Source: CAVPCZ01 sp963702445 (GTDB lineage Bacteria; Bacteroidota; Ignavibacteria; UBA10030; UBA6906). From it: 64,000 nt of DNA. The stretch lies in the NCBI GenBank assembly GCA_963702445.1, contig CAVPCZ010000005.1, positions 1 through 64,000 of the forward strand, written 5' to 3'. The position numbers were made by a program, and so were the translations under genes. Of this stretch, positions 10,523 through 21,348 are shown one piece after another (position 1 is the stretch's first letter; each line of letters opens with the position of its first letter). Under the pieces are notes generated by a model, which saw nothing but the letters and a program-made list of their open reading frames with translations, did no database searches and was not told where the DNA came from.

Positions 10523-11482
10523 CTAGCGTCGGAGGGGGAAGGTGAGCGTGAGCGCGTCATGGAAGGACATGAAATCTTCGTTCAGCATCCGTATGGTGAA
10601 GCGGACTTCTTCAGCCGTGATGGCGCACCGCATATAGTGAAACATCCGCAGTTCCGTTTTTGCCGGAAACTCGTCAGTCCACCGCCGCTCCGCCCCGACA
10701 AGAAGAGGCTGTTGAAGTCCCCCTCCCCCCCCGATCACCAGGAAGTCCTTTCCACCGTTCTTGAAATGCTCCACGGCATGGCAATGCCCGCTCACAAAAA
10801 GGCGACACTTGGAGGCGGCCAGAAACGGGGGGACAAACAACTGCTGCACCTCCCTGGACGGTGAAACAATGGTGCTGTTCGTGTAAGGAGGATGGTGGCA
10901 GCCGACAATAACCAGATCCACGGTAGAGTCTTTTTCCAGCCGGGCAAGCGTTTCTTCGTACCACGCCTGCTGTTTCTGAGCGTCCTCCGGGGAGAGATTG
11001 CCGAAATTCGAATTGAGGAGGACAACAGCGATCGAACCCAGACGCCGCATATACCCCGTGTTGTTGACATAGGGAAAACGTTCTTCGAATTTCTGGCGAC
11101 CCATCCCCGAAAAAAAGATGAGCTCATGGTTCCCGAGAATGGGTAGGTACGGGATCTTCTTCACAGCGAGTTTTGCGCCGAAGGAGTCGATCGCCGCCCA
11201 TGACTTCTCCAGAAAGCCCAGCGCGATCTGGTCGCCGAGATGGAAGACTGCGGATGGAGCTTCGTCCAGGATGGCATCGAAAATGCGGGCGCGGGCGAGC
11301 TCGTTGTTGTTCCAGTCGAGTTTCAACTTTTCCGGCCAGAGGGGGTTCTGCGTGTCGCTGACAAAATCGGCCCTGAGAGTGTCTCCCGGCGAGAGCTGCT
11401 GGGAAATGCCGGGCGAGCCACAGAAGAAAAGAATGAAAAGGAGAATTGAAAAGGACCTGACAGGTCTTTTTATGAAACTCAC
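10523..11482 (-). CDS. Exported calcineurin-type metallophosphoesterase
   Basis: About 319 aa. I choose GTG 11482 because GGGAG lies 6-7 bases upstream and a clear signal peptide follows (hydrophobic core SILLFILFFCG). Metallophosphoesterase motifs are in order: SDTQN (D in motif I), HLGDQ, LGNHE, CHHPP and GHCHAVEH. The metal site therefore appears complete. It probably acts in the periplasm or at the surface; the substrate is not predictable. It is the third gene of a minus-strand group with YjbQ and a PhyH dioxygenase, 47 bases after YjbQ. Confidence 0.85.
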   Translation of the reverse strand: MSFIKRPVRSFSILLFILFFCGSPGISQQLSPGDTLRADFVSDTQNPLWPEKLKLDWNNNELARARIFDAILDEAPSAVFHLGDQIALGFLEKSWAAIDSFGAKLAVKKIPYLPILGNHELIFFSGMGRQKFEERFPYVNNTGYMRRLGSIAVVLLNSNFGNLSPEDAQKQQAWYEETLARLEKDSTVDLVIVGCHHPPYTNSTIVSPSREVQQLFVPPFLAASKCRLFVSGHCHAVEHFKNGGKDFLVIGGGGGLQQPLLVGAERRWTDEFPAKTELRMFHYMRCAITAEEVRFTIRMLNEDFMSFHDALTLTFPLRR

Positions 11483-11529
11483 GTGTATCTCCCTATGATG
11501 CTTTCTCCACTCGGCGTGGGTTCGGACCC

Positions 11530-11952
11530 TCACTCGCCACAGAGGGTGGCGACAATCTCCCGGCTCCCCCCACGGTCCCGGTGTTCGCACAGGTAGATTC
11601 CCTGCCACGTGCCGAGGTTGAGACGGCCGTCCGTGACCGGGATGGTGAGGCTGTTGCCCAGCAGCGAGGCCTTGATATGCGCCGGCATGTCGTCGGAGCC
11701 TTCGGTATCATGCGTGTAGTGAGGAGCGTTCTCCGGTGCCATCACATTGAAGTGACGTTCCAGATCCGACCGGACGCTCGGATCGGCGTTTTCGTTGAGC
11801 GTTAGCGATGCCGACGTATGCCGGATGAAGAGGTGCAGAATCCCCCGGCGTATCCCGGAGAGTTCCGGAATCCTGGAGAGGATCTCGGAAGTGACCAGAT
11901 GAAAACCCCGCTTTCGCGGGGCAAGGACGAATTCCTTCTGGCTCCAGACCAT
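11530..11952 (-). CDS. yjbQ: YjbQ/UPF0047 family protein (secondary thiamine-phosphate synthase)
   Basis: 140 aa, ATG 11952. It has the family signature HTSASLTLNENADPSV, then YTHDTEGSDDMPAHI and a C-terminal LGTWQGIYLCEHRD. This is the full usual length. E. coli YjbQ has weak thiamine-phosphate synthase activity and a histidine-rich metal site, but its main role is uncertain. The start lies 8 bases after the stop of the upstream dioxygenase, so both belong to one transcript. Confidence 0.9.
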   Translation of the reverse strand: MVWSQKEFVLAPRKRGFHLVTSEILSRIPELSGIRRGILHLFIRHTSASLTLNENADPSVRSDLERHFNVMAPENAPHYTHDTEGSDDMPAHIKASLLGNSLTIPVTDGRLNLGTWQGIYLCEHRDRGGSREIVATLCGE

Positions 11953-11960
11953 CCGGGCTC

Positions 11961-12794
11961 CTATCGAATCAAACCCAGTTTCTTTTCCGCCTCCCGGCCG
12001 GCCTCTTCCACGCTCCGATGCTCGCGGTCGAGTCTCCCGTACTGCTTCACCGGGACGGTGCCCTGCGGGTTGTGGTGATACCGGTCCACCCCGCGGCACA
12101 GATATGTGGTAAAATGGGGATTGATGGCCAGGTCGCATTTCACGTTCGTCCGGGAGTACCGGATCGTCAGCCCGGCGCGCCTTTTGTCCGACGGATTGCC
12201 GGGGGATCCATGTACGAGTTTGTCATCATGGATGGACACTTCGCCGGCGTGTAACGTGGCCGGTACGGCAATGTCCTCGCGGAACTGCCCCCGTTCGCAT
12301 TCAAGCATCAGCACGGAATCCGTTTCGCCCACGCGCACATGTTTCAGCAGCCCGGCCGTATGGGATCCGGGAATGACTGTCATCGCGCCATTCTCAACCG
12401 TGCTATCATCAAATGCAAGCCAGACGGTCAGAGACTCGTGGGGGTCAAGGGGCCAGTAGTAGGCATCCTGGTGCCAGCCGACCGTGGAGAGGCTCCGCGG
12501 TTCCTTGATGAAGAAGTTGGATCCCCAGAGAAAGAAATCGGGGCCGAGGAGGTCTTCCACATAATCCAGGATGACCTGATTCATGCAGATGTCGTAGAGA
12601 AAACGACTGGATTCGTGCCATTCGCGGATTTCTTTGGAGGTTTCCCCGGGGCGGAGGAGCTTCAGCAATTCATTCAGGCCGTGGTTCAGATTCTTCATTT
12701 CCGCCACGGAAAATGCGGGTGGCAGCTTGTGCAGATAACCGATCCGCTCGAAATCCGACCGCTGTTCCGGTGAAAGCCGTTTAAGAACGGGCAT
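11961..12794 (-). CDS. Phytanoyl-CoA dioxygenase (PhyH) family oxygenase
   Basis: 277 aa, ATG 12794 with GAAGGA 6 bases upstream. The iron and 2-oxoglutarate enzyme motif is visible: WHQDAYYW supplies the H-x-D pair and KLVHGSPGN the distal histidine, with a following arginine (LTIRY) for 2-oxoglutarate. Family members hydroxylate varied small molecules and lipids; the substrate cannot be told here. It is the first gene of a short minus-strand operon with YjbQ and a metallophosphoesterase. Confidence 0.88.
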   Translation of the reverse strand: MPVLKRLSPEQRSDFERIGYLHKLPPAFSVAEMKNLNHGLNELLKLLRPGETSKEIREWHESSRFLYDICMNQVILDYVEDLLGPDFFLWGSNFFIKEPRSLSTVGWHQDAYYWPLDPHESLTVWLAFDDSTVENGAMTVIPGSHTAGLLKHVRVGETDSVLMLECERGQFREDIAVPATLHAGEVSIHDDKLVHGSPGNPSDKRRAGLTIRYSRTNVKCDLAINPHFTTYLCRGVDRYHHNPQGTVPVKQYGRLDREHRSVEEAGREAEKKLGLIR

Positions 12795-13084
12795 CAGAAG
12801 TCCTTCTTTTAATGATTATCAAGATATGTCTCCTGGGAAACAGAAGCAAACGGCGCATCGAGTCCCACATCGCGTACTTCATCTGAATACTTGTGGCGAG
12901 ATCACACGGGATCTCATGTTGTGCCGGCACATCTGGCATTGTCACGCTGGATTTCGTATGTTGTTGGCGCACATCGGATTTCAAGAGTTACTTTATTGAA
13001 TTGGCTCTACCGTTACCGATGTTCCAATCGATATCTCAAGCTTCTGGACCCGGACCGTTTCACGCCCCCAGGAATGTTGATCTC
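12795..13084. other. Divergent intergenic region with a 6-bp inverted repeat
   Basis: This 290-base spacer separates the minus-strand dioxygenase operon from the plus-strand phosphatase and sugar locus. I see no gene in it. GAGATC (12898-12903) and GATCTC (12910-12915) form a perfect 6+6 inverted repeat with a 6-base spacer, a possible operator for either side. The role is only a guess. Confidence 0.35.
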
Positions 13085-14695
13085 ATGAAACCGTTCCGCT
13101 TCTTCGTCGTCCTTTTCTTACTCCCGTTTCTGCCCCAGAATGGACAGGCAACTGATGCTCCCCGACTCGTCGTTTTCATTTCCATCGATCAGATGCGGGC
13201 CGACCACCTGGAACGCTATCGACAACTCTACACGGCAGGGTTCCAGAGAATGCTCTCCGAAGGGACCGCGTTCTCCAATGCCGGCCTCAATTACGCCGTC
13301 AGCGCCACCGGACCGGGCCATGCGACACTCTCCACAGGCGTCTACCCCTGGAAAAGCGGGATTGTCTCGAACAACTGGACCGACCGCCTCACAAACCGCA
13401 AAGTCTATTGCGTTGAAGACTCCACCGCCCTGCCTGTTGAAGATGATGGTGGAAGAAGATCACCGCCGCTCCTCAATGCAACAACACTCGGTGATTGGCT
13501 CCAGACGGCGTCCCCCCGGTCGAAAGTCGTCTCCCTTTCATACAAAGACCGGGCCGCGATTCTCATGGGAGGTAAACAACCCACCGGCGCCTTCTGGTAT
13601 GACCGGAAAACCGGACGAATGGTCACGTCGTCATACTACTTGAACAGGATCCCGGCGTGGGTCAGAACCTTCAATGCAGGCGGATGGGTGGCACACCACA
13701 CGCCTGCAGCATGGACAAAACTGAAGGCGGAACATGTCTATACCCCCTTCGGACCCGATACACTCGCCGGCGAAGAACCGTGGAATGGCAAAACAAGCTT
13801 TCCCGCATGCCTTTAACCCACGCTCCATCAACGCCGGGACGTTTGATTCCCCTTTCGGGAATTCATTGTTGCTGGATTTCTCCCGGGCGGCGATGCACGG
13901 GGAGGAACTCGGTCAACGGGGCGTCACCGACCTTCTCTGCATTTCCCTTTCCCCCACGGACAATATCGGGGCCTCGTTCGGTCCAAATAGCCATGAAATG
14001 ATAGACAACCTGCTGCGCCTGGATGGCGCCCTCGGCGACTTCATTGCGGATCTCGAAGCAACACATCGGGCGCGAAAAGCTCCTCGTCGTCCTCTCCGGC
14101 GATCATGGGGTCATGCAACTCCCCGAGTACCGGCAGCAGATTGAACATCTGGACCGCCAGACGATTTGACAACAGCAGATCGATCGAAGTGCATTGAAAC
14201 AGCTTGATTCTCTTCTGCGTCTCGAATACCCGACAACCGCACGCCTTATCCGGAAAGGCTCACTCAACTACAGCGCGGCGCAGCAAGCCGGGATTGCTGA
14301 CAGCGTGCTGGAGCAGCGCGTGCGCAGGGCACTGGTGGCCGTTGACGGGGTATCCGATGTGTATTTCCGGCGCGAGCTGCTCGATCCGGCCACTCCGCCC
14401 AGACCGTACCTCCAATCCTACAGGCACAGTACACAGGCAGACCGTAGTCCCGACTTCTTCATCCGTGATTGCGAGAACTGCCTCATCACCTCTGACTCTA
14501 CGGGAACCTCCCACGGATCCCCCTACGCGTATGATACCACTGTTCCGATTCTCTTCTGGGGCAGTACCATCCCCGCCCAGAAGGTCGACCGGGAGGTTCA
14601 CACCGTCGACATCGCGGCCACACTGGCCAGGTTGCTTGGCCTGGAGGCTCCCGCGAACCTTGACGGCGCTGTTCTGCCCGAAATCACGCCGGTAA
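13085..14695 (+). CDS. Secreted PafA-like alkaline phosphatase/phosphodiesterase (frameshifted)
   Basis: ATG 13085 begins a signal peptide (FFVVLFLLPFLP). The alkaline phosphatase superfamily fold is shown by the metal aspartate D35 in FISIDQMRADH, the nucleophile T75 in SATGPGHATLSTG, a later DNIGASFGPNSHE, then VVLSGDHGV at about 14090 and SHGSPYAYDTTVPILFWG at about 14510. All expected metal ligands can be traced, so the enzyme is probably active in the periplasm. Frame changes occur near 13790, 14060 and 14160, and probably close to the end, where TAA 14693-14695 gives the most likely stop. It might be a type I phosphodiesterase instead of a phosphomonoesterase. Confidence 0.75.
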
Positions 14696-14912
14696 CACAT
14701 GGCAGATGTCGAGTTTCCTTCGTATGTTGCGGAGAGCCACTCTGGAGGTCCATGGGTTCTCCTGTTACCACCGGCAATACCGGCCGCGGCGCAATCGGCG
14801 AAGACCACCGGCGGCGATTCCCCGCGCGTGTCGGTGCCCGAGCACGCGCAATCACTGCGTTGCTCCGGGTTTCTGATGCTCTCAGGACTTCAACAACGCG
14901 GGACATAAGGAT

Positions 14913-16872
14913 ATGAGCCCGCTTACAGAGTCCCGGACCTGGCTCATGACTACGGCCCGAGAAGCGGGCGATCGGTACTACGACCCCGCAACCGAACGCT
15001 GCCTGATCCCCCGGGATACCTGCTGGTATGCAATCAGCCTTCTCTTCGATGAATCCTCCCACCGCCGCATTCTGGGCAACTATCTCCTCGGATCGGTGAA
15101 GGCGGAGGACGGCACACATACGCCCGCCACCCTCCTGGCGATCCTGCACAGGATCCCCGACATATCACACCGGACGTCCGCGTCACCTGGAACACACGGT
15201 CAAAGAACGGCTCATCGATGCCGCGCTCACGGAATGGCGCGACGGAAACGTCAACCATCCGCTCGGTGCCTATTGCACGCTCATCCTCGGGGGGGAGAGG
15301 TCCGGAGAACGATGGGCGACGGATCTCGGCCTCCGCCGCCTTTCGCATCTTCCGCGAACGGATCGGGGAACACCGGAGCCGGCACCGCCGCCAGGCGGAA
15401 ATGTCGGAGTACAACAGCCCCACCTACACCGCTCTCACCCTCTGGTTCCTGGCACTGATCGCGGAGCACTCCACCACCGAAGCGGCGCGACGCCTGGCGC
15501 TCTTCCTTGAAGAACGGCTCTGGGTGGATGTCGCCATGCATTTTCACGCCCCCAGCCAGCAATTCGCCGGTCCTCATTCGCGATCGTATCAGGATGATTC
15601 CGTCGGAGGATTCTCCGCACTCCACTGCACGATGCTCGCGGCATTCGAGGAACCGCTCTTTCTTTGTTCCCGAGCTCTGCTACCGGTTCAACCATCCTTC
15701 CACGCTCGTGCAGAATGCACTGGTCGCCATACTTCCCGTTCCATGTTCCCCCGCTGGCGCGCATGATCGCGCGGGAAAAGCCCTTTCCCTATTCCTTCCG
15801 CAAAACGACGTACGGCGAGCACTACCACGAAAACCACCGCCGCCGGGAACCGGCAAAAACGAACGCCTTGTGCACCGCCTCGTCTGACGGGACAGACCGG
15901 AGCGCCAAACCCGGAACGGTCGACAATCCCCCCTTTGCCTTTGACGACGACGTCTACCCCGGCGGGTGGAGCGATCTGACCACCTACATGACCGAGGAGT
16001 ACGCGCTGGGATCGGCATCCATGCCGTACGTCAACGCCGGCCACTCCGACAGCGTGATGCTCAGGATCCGGAGGAGCCAGACGATCCGGGGAATGGAAGA
16101 CTTCCGGTCGGCATATACACGCGGCATCTATAACGATGCACGGGTCGGGGAGAAGAATTTCTGCCACGTCGCACAAACCCCCATCGACGAGAGTTACCTG
16201 TACGAGGAAGGACGCTCTGCCACCTACCAGCACGAGAACAAGCTCATCGTGTGCTACAGCCCGAAACGCGCCGGCCACCGCGGCGTACGCAGCTTCCGGC
16301 TCGATCTGATCTTCAGCTACTTCTCGCCGTTTGACATGCTTGTCATCGACGGCCGCCCCGTTACCGGGTTTCCCGTACGCGTTGCGCTGCCGGCGCGCGA
16401 ATCTGCTTCCGTGATTTCCAGACATTCGGTGCCGTCATCCCCCTCCAGCCGTCCCCCTCTCCGTCGGCAGTGCCGGTCCTGATCTGGCGGTGCGGGGAAT
16501 TCCTGCTGTTTTCCTTCTACAATTATGAGGGAGAGGAGCGCGATTTTCCCCGGCACGAGATCAACGGCTGGCGTACGGGGTTTGCACTGGAGCTTGCCAC
16601 GGCCGCGGAGACAACCTGGGAGGCATTTCTTCTCCGCGCGCAGTCCGCCGGAATTGCCGGGACGGTCGAGCGAGGGATCGCTCCGGACCGATCCGTTTCA
16701 CCTCCGGAACGGATTCCATGGAGTTGGTCTACGATCCATTCAAGGAGGTGATCCTCTCCCGCCGGTGGAACGGGGAACCCGATTGCGTGAACTCGTTTGC
16801 AGTCTCCGCCGGGGGAAGACCACGGGCCATTCTGTCCCGCCGACGCTCTTCGGAAACGAGGCAATGTCGTGA
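14913..16872 (+). CDS. Unrecognised protein of about 650 aa at the head of the sugar-uptake locus (frameshifted)
   Basis: Coding sense runs from about ATG 14913 to TGA 16870-16872 with frame jumps near 15165, 15340, 15650, 16400 and 16700. The N-terminal part (CWYAISLLFDE, then a long helical region with LALFLEERLW) resembles the alpha-helical repeats of toroidal glycan-active enzymes. The C-terminal part (about 16000-16860) is beta-rich, as in heparinase-like lyases. I cannot assign a family. It carries no signal peptide and its stop overlaps the GTG of the first ABC permease gene (GTGA), so it is co-translated with an oligosaccharide importer. A role in intracellular glycan processing is an inference. 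The 217 bases before it (14696-14912) hold an uncertain 69-codon frame. Confidence 0.55.
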
Positions 16873-17783
16873 ACCCTGTTGCCCGTCGCCGCAACCTCCT
16901 GCCGGGGTACCTCTTCATCTCTCCCTGGCTGATCGGTTTCCTGGTCTTTACCGCGGGCCCCATGCTCGCTTCGATCGGTATCAGCTTCACGTCCTGGAGC
17001 ATGTTGTCGGCACCAACGTGGGTCGGACTGGCCAACTACGAACGAATCTTCACCGAAGATCCACTCTTTCTCCGCTCACTCTGGAACACGGCCTACTATG
17101 TGCTCTTCTCCGTCCCCCTGACGACCGTGCTTGCGCTGGGCCTGGCGCTCCTGCTGAACCAGAGCCTCCCCGGCATCGGTGTTTTCCGGACGATCTTTTT
17201 TCTGCCTTCGATCACCAATCTGGTGGCGGTGTCGATTCTCTGGATCTGGATATTCAACCCCGAAGTCGGTCTGCTGAACCGCGCCCTCGCCGCCGTCGGG
17301 ATTGACGGCCCGCTCTGGCTGCAGAGCGAGACCTGGTCGAAGCCCGCCCTGATTCTGATGTCCCTCTGGGGCGTCGGGGGATCGATGATCATTTTCCTTG
17401 CGGCACTGCAGGGGGTTCCGCCCGAGCTGTACGAGGCGGCGGAACTCGACGGGGCCGGCCGGTCCGCCGTTTCTTCCACATCACGCTCCCCATGATCTCC
17501 CCGGCCATGTTTTTCAGTCTGGTCATGAGTCTGATCGGCGGCTTTCAGGTATTCACACAGGCGTTCGTCATGACCGGCACTGCCCAGCCGGGAACCGAAG
17601 GCGGACCGAACAATGCAACCCTTTTCATGGTCCTCTACCTTTACAAGAAGGCGTTCCAGGATTTCCAGATGGGGTACGCTTCGGCACTGGCCTGGATTCT
17701 CTTCTTCTTCATCCTCGTCTTCACACTCCCCCAGAAAAGGGCGGGCAACGATGGGTGTACTACGAGGCGGGAGACGTCCATGA
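16869..17783 (+). CDS. ABC sugar transporter permease, MalF/UgpA-type (frameshifted near the 3' end)
   Basis: GTG 16869 overlaps the previous stop. The product has an N-terminal helix (LLPGYLFISPWLIGFLVF), five more hydrophobic helices and the permease EAA loop (ELYEAAELDGAGR, about 17430) that docks the ATPase. The frame changes near 17470, just after the EAA loop, and continues as LPMISPAMFFSLVMSLIGGF. The exact end is unclear. WVYYEAG at about 17752 is the normal C-terminus of these permeases, and TGA at 17781-17783, overlapping the next ATG, is the best candidate. It pairs with the following permease; no ATP-binding subunit is encoded here, as is common for such importers. Confidence 0.82.
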
Positions 17784-18650
17784 CGGAAAACGGCCGTTTC
17801 GGCAAGGTGTTCTGGGCGGCGTTGTCCCGCTATACGGTGATGTATCTTCTGCTGGGAGTGCTTTGCCTTCTTTTTCTCGCCCCTTTCGCCTGGATGCTGT
17901 CTGTGTCCGGTCAGGACCTGGCGGGCGTATTCGCCGCAGCCGTTCCGCTGGATCCCCGAGCGGTACCGCTGGGAGAATTTCGGCCTGGTCACATCGCTTC
18001 TCCCCTTCTGGCGGTATGCCGCCAACACGCTGTTCATCACCGTCCTGGTCCTTATCGGGACCCTCCTTTCGTGCTCGCTCGTGGCGTACGGTTTCTCCCG
18101 GATTCGGTTCCGTGGACGGGATACATTGTTCGCCCTCTGCCTCTCCACGATGATGCTTCCCGGACAGGTCACGATGATCCCGCTGTACATGCTGTTTGTC
18201 TCTCTCGGTTGGATCGATACGTATCTGCCGCTGATCGTCCCCGCATTTTTCGGATCGCCGTTCTACATTTTCCTTCTCCGCCAGTTCTTCCTGACCATCC
18301 CGCGGGAATACGACGAGGCCGCGATGCTCGACGGAGCCGGGCGACTGCGGATCTACTGGAGCATCATCCTCCCGCTCGCCCGTCCGGCCCTGGCGACGGT
18401 CGCCCTGTTTACCTTCGTCGGAACATGGAACGATTTCTTCGGCCCGTTGATCTATCTGAACTCTCCCGAGATGGCAACCCTGACGCTGGGGCTGAACATG
18501 CTGAAATCGCAGGTCGTGGGAACGGGTGCCACGCAGTGGCATCTCCTGATGGCGGGCGCCGTCCTCGTCATGCTGCCCAACGTGGTCATCTTCTTCCTGG
18601 CGCAGAAGCACTTCGTCAAAGGGATCGCCGTCGGAGGGCTGAGGGGATGA
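17780..18650 (+). CDS. ABC sugar transporter permease, MalG/UgpE-type (one frameshift)
   Basis: ATG 17780 starts MTENGRFGKVF. The first helix (MYLLLGVLCLLFLAPFAWML) is typical for CUT1 permeases. The frame changes near 17940-17960. The rest reads cleanly from about 17990 to TGA 18648-18650, with the EAA loop REYDEAAMLDGAGRLRIYW at about 18305 and the C-terminal KHFVKGIAVGGLRG, a signature of the MalG group. It forms the heterodimeric channel with the preceding permease and overlaps the binding-protein gene by ATGA. Confidence 0.85.
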
Positions 18651-19997
18651 AACGCCCATCTTCTGCTGACAGGCACGCTGATCGCCGCATCTGTCTCCCC
18701 GGTTGCGGAAGGCAGGACGCCGGCGGGAATGCCGAGGTGGTGTACAATTGCCCGGCGAACGCAGCGGATATCGACGCCCTGAAGAGGGAGATCCCGGCCT
18801 TCACGGCAGAATCGCACGTCAACATCAAACTCAATCCGTTCACCGGACAGGACAAGCTCTACGCGATGATGGCCGCGGGGCAGGCGCCGGATATTTTCTA
18901 CACGAACACCACAATGCGGGACCGGCTTGCGGCCGAAGGGCGGCTTCTTGACCTGCGGACGGTGAGCGACGGGGATCCCTTTGTGGAACGGCTCTGGCCC
19001 GCCGTGATCACGAACGGCACATCTCGTCGACAGCGGCTGGTACAGCCTGGGGAATTGGAGTTTCACGCTCGGGGTCTACTACAACCGCGACCTGTTCGAC
19101 GCCGCGGGGCTCCCGTACCCGGACACCGCGTGGACCTGGGAGACGATGCGCAGACTGGCCCGCCGGCTGACCCTTGATGCGGACGGAGACGGTGCGCCGG
19201 AACGGTACGGGATATTCATCGGAAGCCATTTCGTCGAAGCCATCGAGCTGATGAACGGCGCCGGCATACGGCCGAACACCCTCCTCGCCTCGCTTCCGGA
19301 CGCTTCCGCCGAAGCATTCCGGAAGTATCTCGCGCTGATGGAGGAACGGCTCATGCCCGACATCCGCCGTATACAGGCGATGGGCATGCAACCCGCCCAG
19401 CTGCTGCAAAGCGGAAGGGTGGCGATGCTCGTCGAAGCCGTCCCCCACCAGATGCTGATCGAAACGCTCGCCATCCGGTGGGGTGTCGCGCCTCTTCCGC
19501 GATTTGCGGGAAAGCCGCCGCGATACTTCCGGACAGGCAGCGGCGGGCTTTCAATCAGCAGCAGCACGCGTTATCCGGAGGCCGCCTGGCAGAGCGTGAA
19601 GTGGATCGTCGGAAAGGCGAGCATCTACCAGCCAAATCCGGTCCTCCGGGATGTCGACTTCGTCGGAGGCTGGGAACGACGCTATCCCCGATTGCTCGGA
19701 AGCGGGTTCCGGGAAGTGTGGACTCTCAGTCTGCTACATGACGGCGGTGATCCGCGGTTCTTCGTCCGGTTTTCCAGCTGGACTTCCGCCTCAATTCTGG
19801 AACGCCTTCAGCCTCATCTCGACCGGCTCTGGGCACGGGAAATCGGGGTGAACGACGTCCGGAGTGCGCTCCCGGAGATCAATGCACACACCGCAAGGGA
19901 TCTGCAGGATCTCCTGCAAAGAGAAGGCATCAAACCGGCGTTTCGCCGGGTCATCGAACGCGAACTGAGGAGTCTGGAGCGTGGCGCTGAGCAGTAA
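18647..19997 (+). CDS. ABC sugar-binding protein, extracellular family 1 (frameshifted)
   Basis: ATG 18647 overlaps the previous stop. A signal sequence (LLLTGTLIAASVSPVAEG) is seen only in a shifted frame at 18663-18715; the body then continues with HVNIKLNPFTGQDKLYAMMAAGQAPDIFY cut into two frames at about 19015. The last part (19030-19997) keeps the family features GVYYNRDLFDAAGLPYPDTAW and a tryptophan-rich C-terminal lobe. It delivers oligosaccharide to the two permeases. Family identity rests on the KLYAMMAAGQAPD and YNRDLFDAAGLP motifs. The sugar is unknown; the neighbouring enzymes suggest a uronate- or rhamnose-containing glycan. Confidence 0.82.
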
Positions 19998-21348
19998 ACA
20001 GACGGGCGTCGCCTCTCTCATCGTGCGCGATGGGGAAATGGTTGTGTGCGAAATCCGCGACCTGTACCTCAGGAACGTCCGTTTCCACCCGCACGGCAGG
20101 CATCTGATCGGGGCGGATGTCCCTCTTCCGCTCTTCTGGCGGCAATACGCCCACCACCAGCATCCCGAAAGGAACGCGGGAAGCTCAGCCTCCTTGCGTG
20201 TGTTGCAGGAATCGGGAGAGAACATAACGGTCGAGTGTAACGGCACAACTCTTTCGGGTGATGTGATCAGCCGCTGTGTATGGAGTGTCACACGCCAGTC
20301 CGGTCCAGTCGCCTACATCTATGACGTGTCAACACTTCTGCGCATCGCCGGCAACGGCTCGTGGCATGTGACGCCGAATCCCCAGCACGGTGAAGTGGAG
20401 TTCTGCAATCTCTGGCCGGAGGGCGCCTTTTCGGCGGATCCGCACATGCCGCTCCGCTATGACGCCTGCTATGTCATCCGGCCTGACCGGGTGGTCAGAA
20501 TTCCACACCATCATCTCGAATCGAAGGACAAGCGGAACATCACACTGCTGCCGGGCGACCGCCTCGCCTGGCTCACTGACGAGGAAAACCTTTGCGTCGA
20601 GATCGTGGATGGGGCACCGGCCACGGCAGGCATTTGCGCGTATATGTGGGATGCCCATATCGCCTACAAAGTCTGCAACGCGGATACCGAAATCATCCTC
20701 GAGGGGGGAAGAGAATTCCGGGCACAATTCCGGTTGTTCTCGTTGACACGCGACGAGGCAGAGCAGATCGCAGGCCGGGCGCTGGAAATCACGGGGGAGG
20801 AGGCGTCGGAGACTCCTGTTATCGTTGACGGCGTGCATTCGTTCGCAGAAACACTCGCCACCTGTACCGGCGATCCCTCGGCAATCTGGCCCTGGGAGAC
20901 CGGGATACAGGATGGGGAGACGGAGGATGTCCGATTCACCGTGGACCGTCGAGAGGGATTCGACGACAACAATGCGCTGCGCATTGATTCCGCCCGCTAC
21001 GCCACTGCACATTGGAAGGCGACCGCATTCGGATCCGCATTCCGCAAGGAGCCCCTTCCCGGGGGCGTCAGGTTCAGGGTTGTCGCATACGTGAAGAGTC
21101 ACCTGGCGGAGGGATCCGCCGGGATCGGCATCCGGATACACCGGACCGGTGCACCCGGTATTTTTGACACGGAGCAGTATGAGACATACCGCAGCACAGG
21201 ACGAGTTGCGAGTATTTCCGATTGGACTCGCCTCGAGGTGACCACGGATTCCATTGTCCCCCCTCCGGATCGTCTGCACATCTTGCTGGAAGTATCGGGC
21301 AAGGGCACATGCTGGTTTGACAATGTCCAACTGACGAGTATTCCATGA
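19981..21348 (+). CDS. Uncharacterised beta-rich protein of the glycan locus
   Basis: 455 aa in one unbroken frame. GTG 19981 overlaps the binding-protein stop by 17 bases. I see no signal peptide. Residues about 1-290 contain many aromatic and acidic strands (for example LWPEGAFSADPHMP and MWDAHIAYK), as in beta-sandwich sugar-processing proteins. The C-terminal 150 residues look like a carbohydrate-binding jelly roll (ending LLEVSGKGTCWFDNVQLTSIP, a common CBM ending). The stop overlaps the ATG of the following glycosidase-like gene. Possibly an auxiliary sugar-binding or epimerase-like protein; I do not assign a function. Confidence 0.7.
   Translation: MALSSKQTGVASLIVRDGEMVVCEIRDLYLRNVRFHPHGRHLIGADVPLPLFWRQYAHHQHPERNAGSSASLRVLQESGENITVECNGTTLSGDVISRCVWSVTRQSGPVAYIYDVSTLLRIAGNGSWHVTPNPQHGEVEFCNLWPEGAFSADPHMPLRYDACYVIRPDRVVRIPHHHLESKDKRNITLLPGDRLAWLTDEENLCVEIVDGAPATAGICAYMWDAHIAYKVCNADTEIILEGGREFRAQFRLFSLTRDEAEQIAGRALEITGEEASETPVIVDGVHSFAETLATCTGDPSAIWPWETGIQDGETEDVRFTVDRREGFDDNNALRIDSARYATAHWKATAFGSAFRKEPLPGGVRFRVVAYVKSHLAEGSAGIGIRIHRTGAPGIFDTEQYETYRSTGRVASISDWTRLEVTTDSIVPPPDRLHILLEVSGKGTCWFDNVQLTSIP

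Noticed and set aside
14699..14908. A 69-codon frame starting MADVEFPSYVAES
   Set aside because: It lies between the phosphatase and the unknown glycan protein, has no clear ribosome site and no continuity with either; left as uncertain spacer.
17096..18190. A long frame on the minus strand across the permease genes
   Set aside because: The plus strand encodes two typical ABC permeases with EAA loops; the minus frame has a basic, arginine-rich shadow composition.
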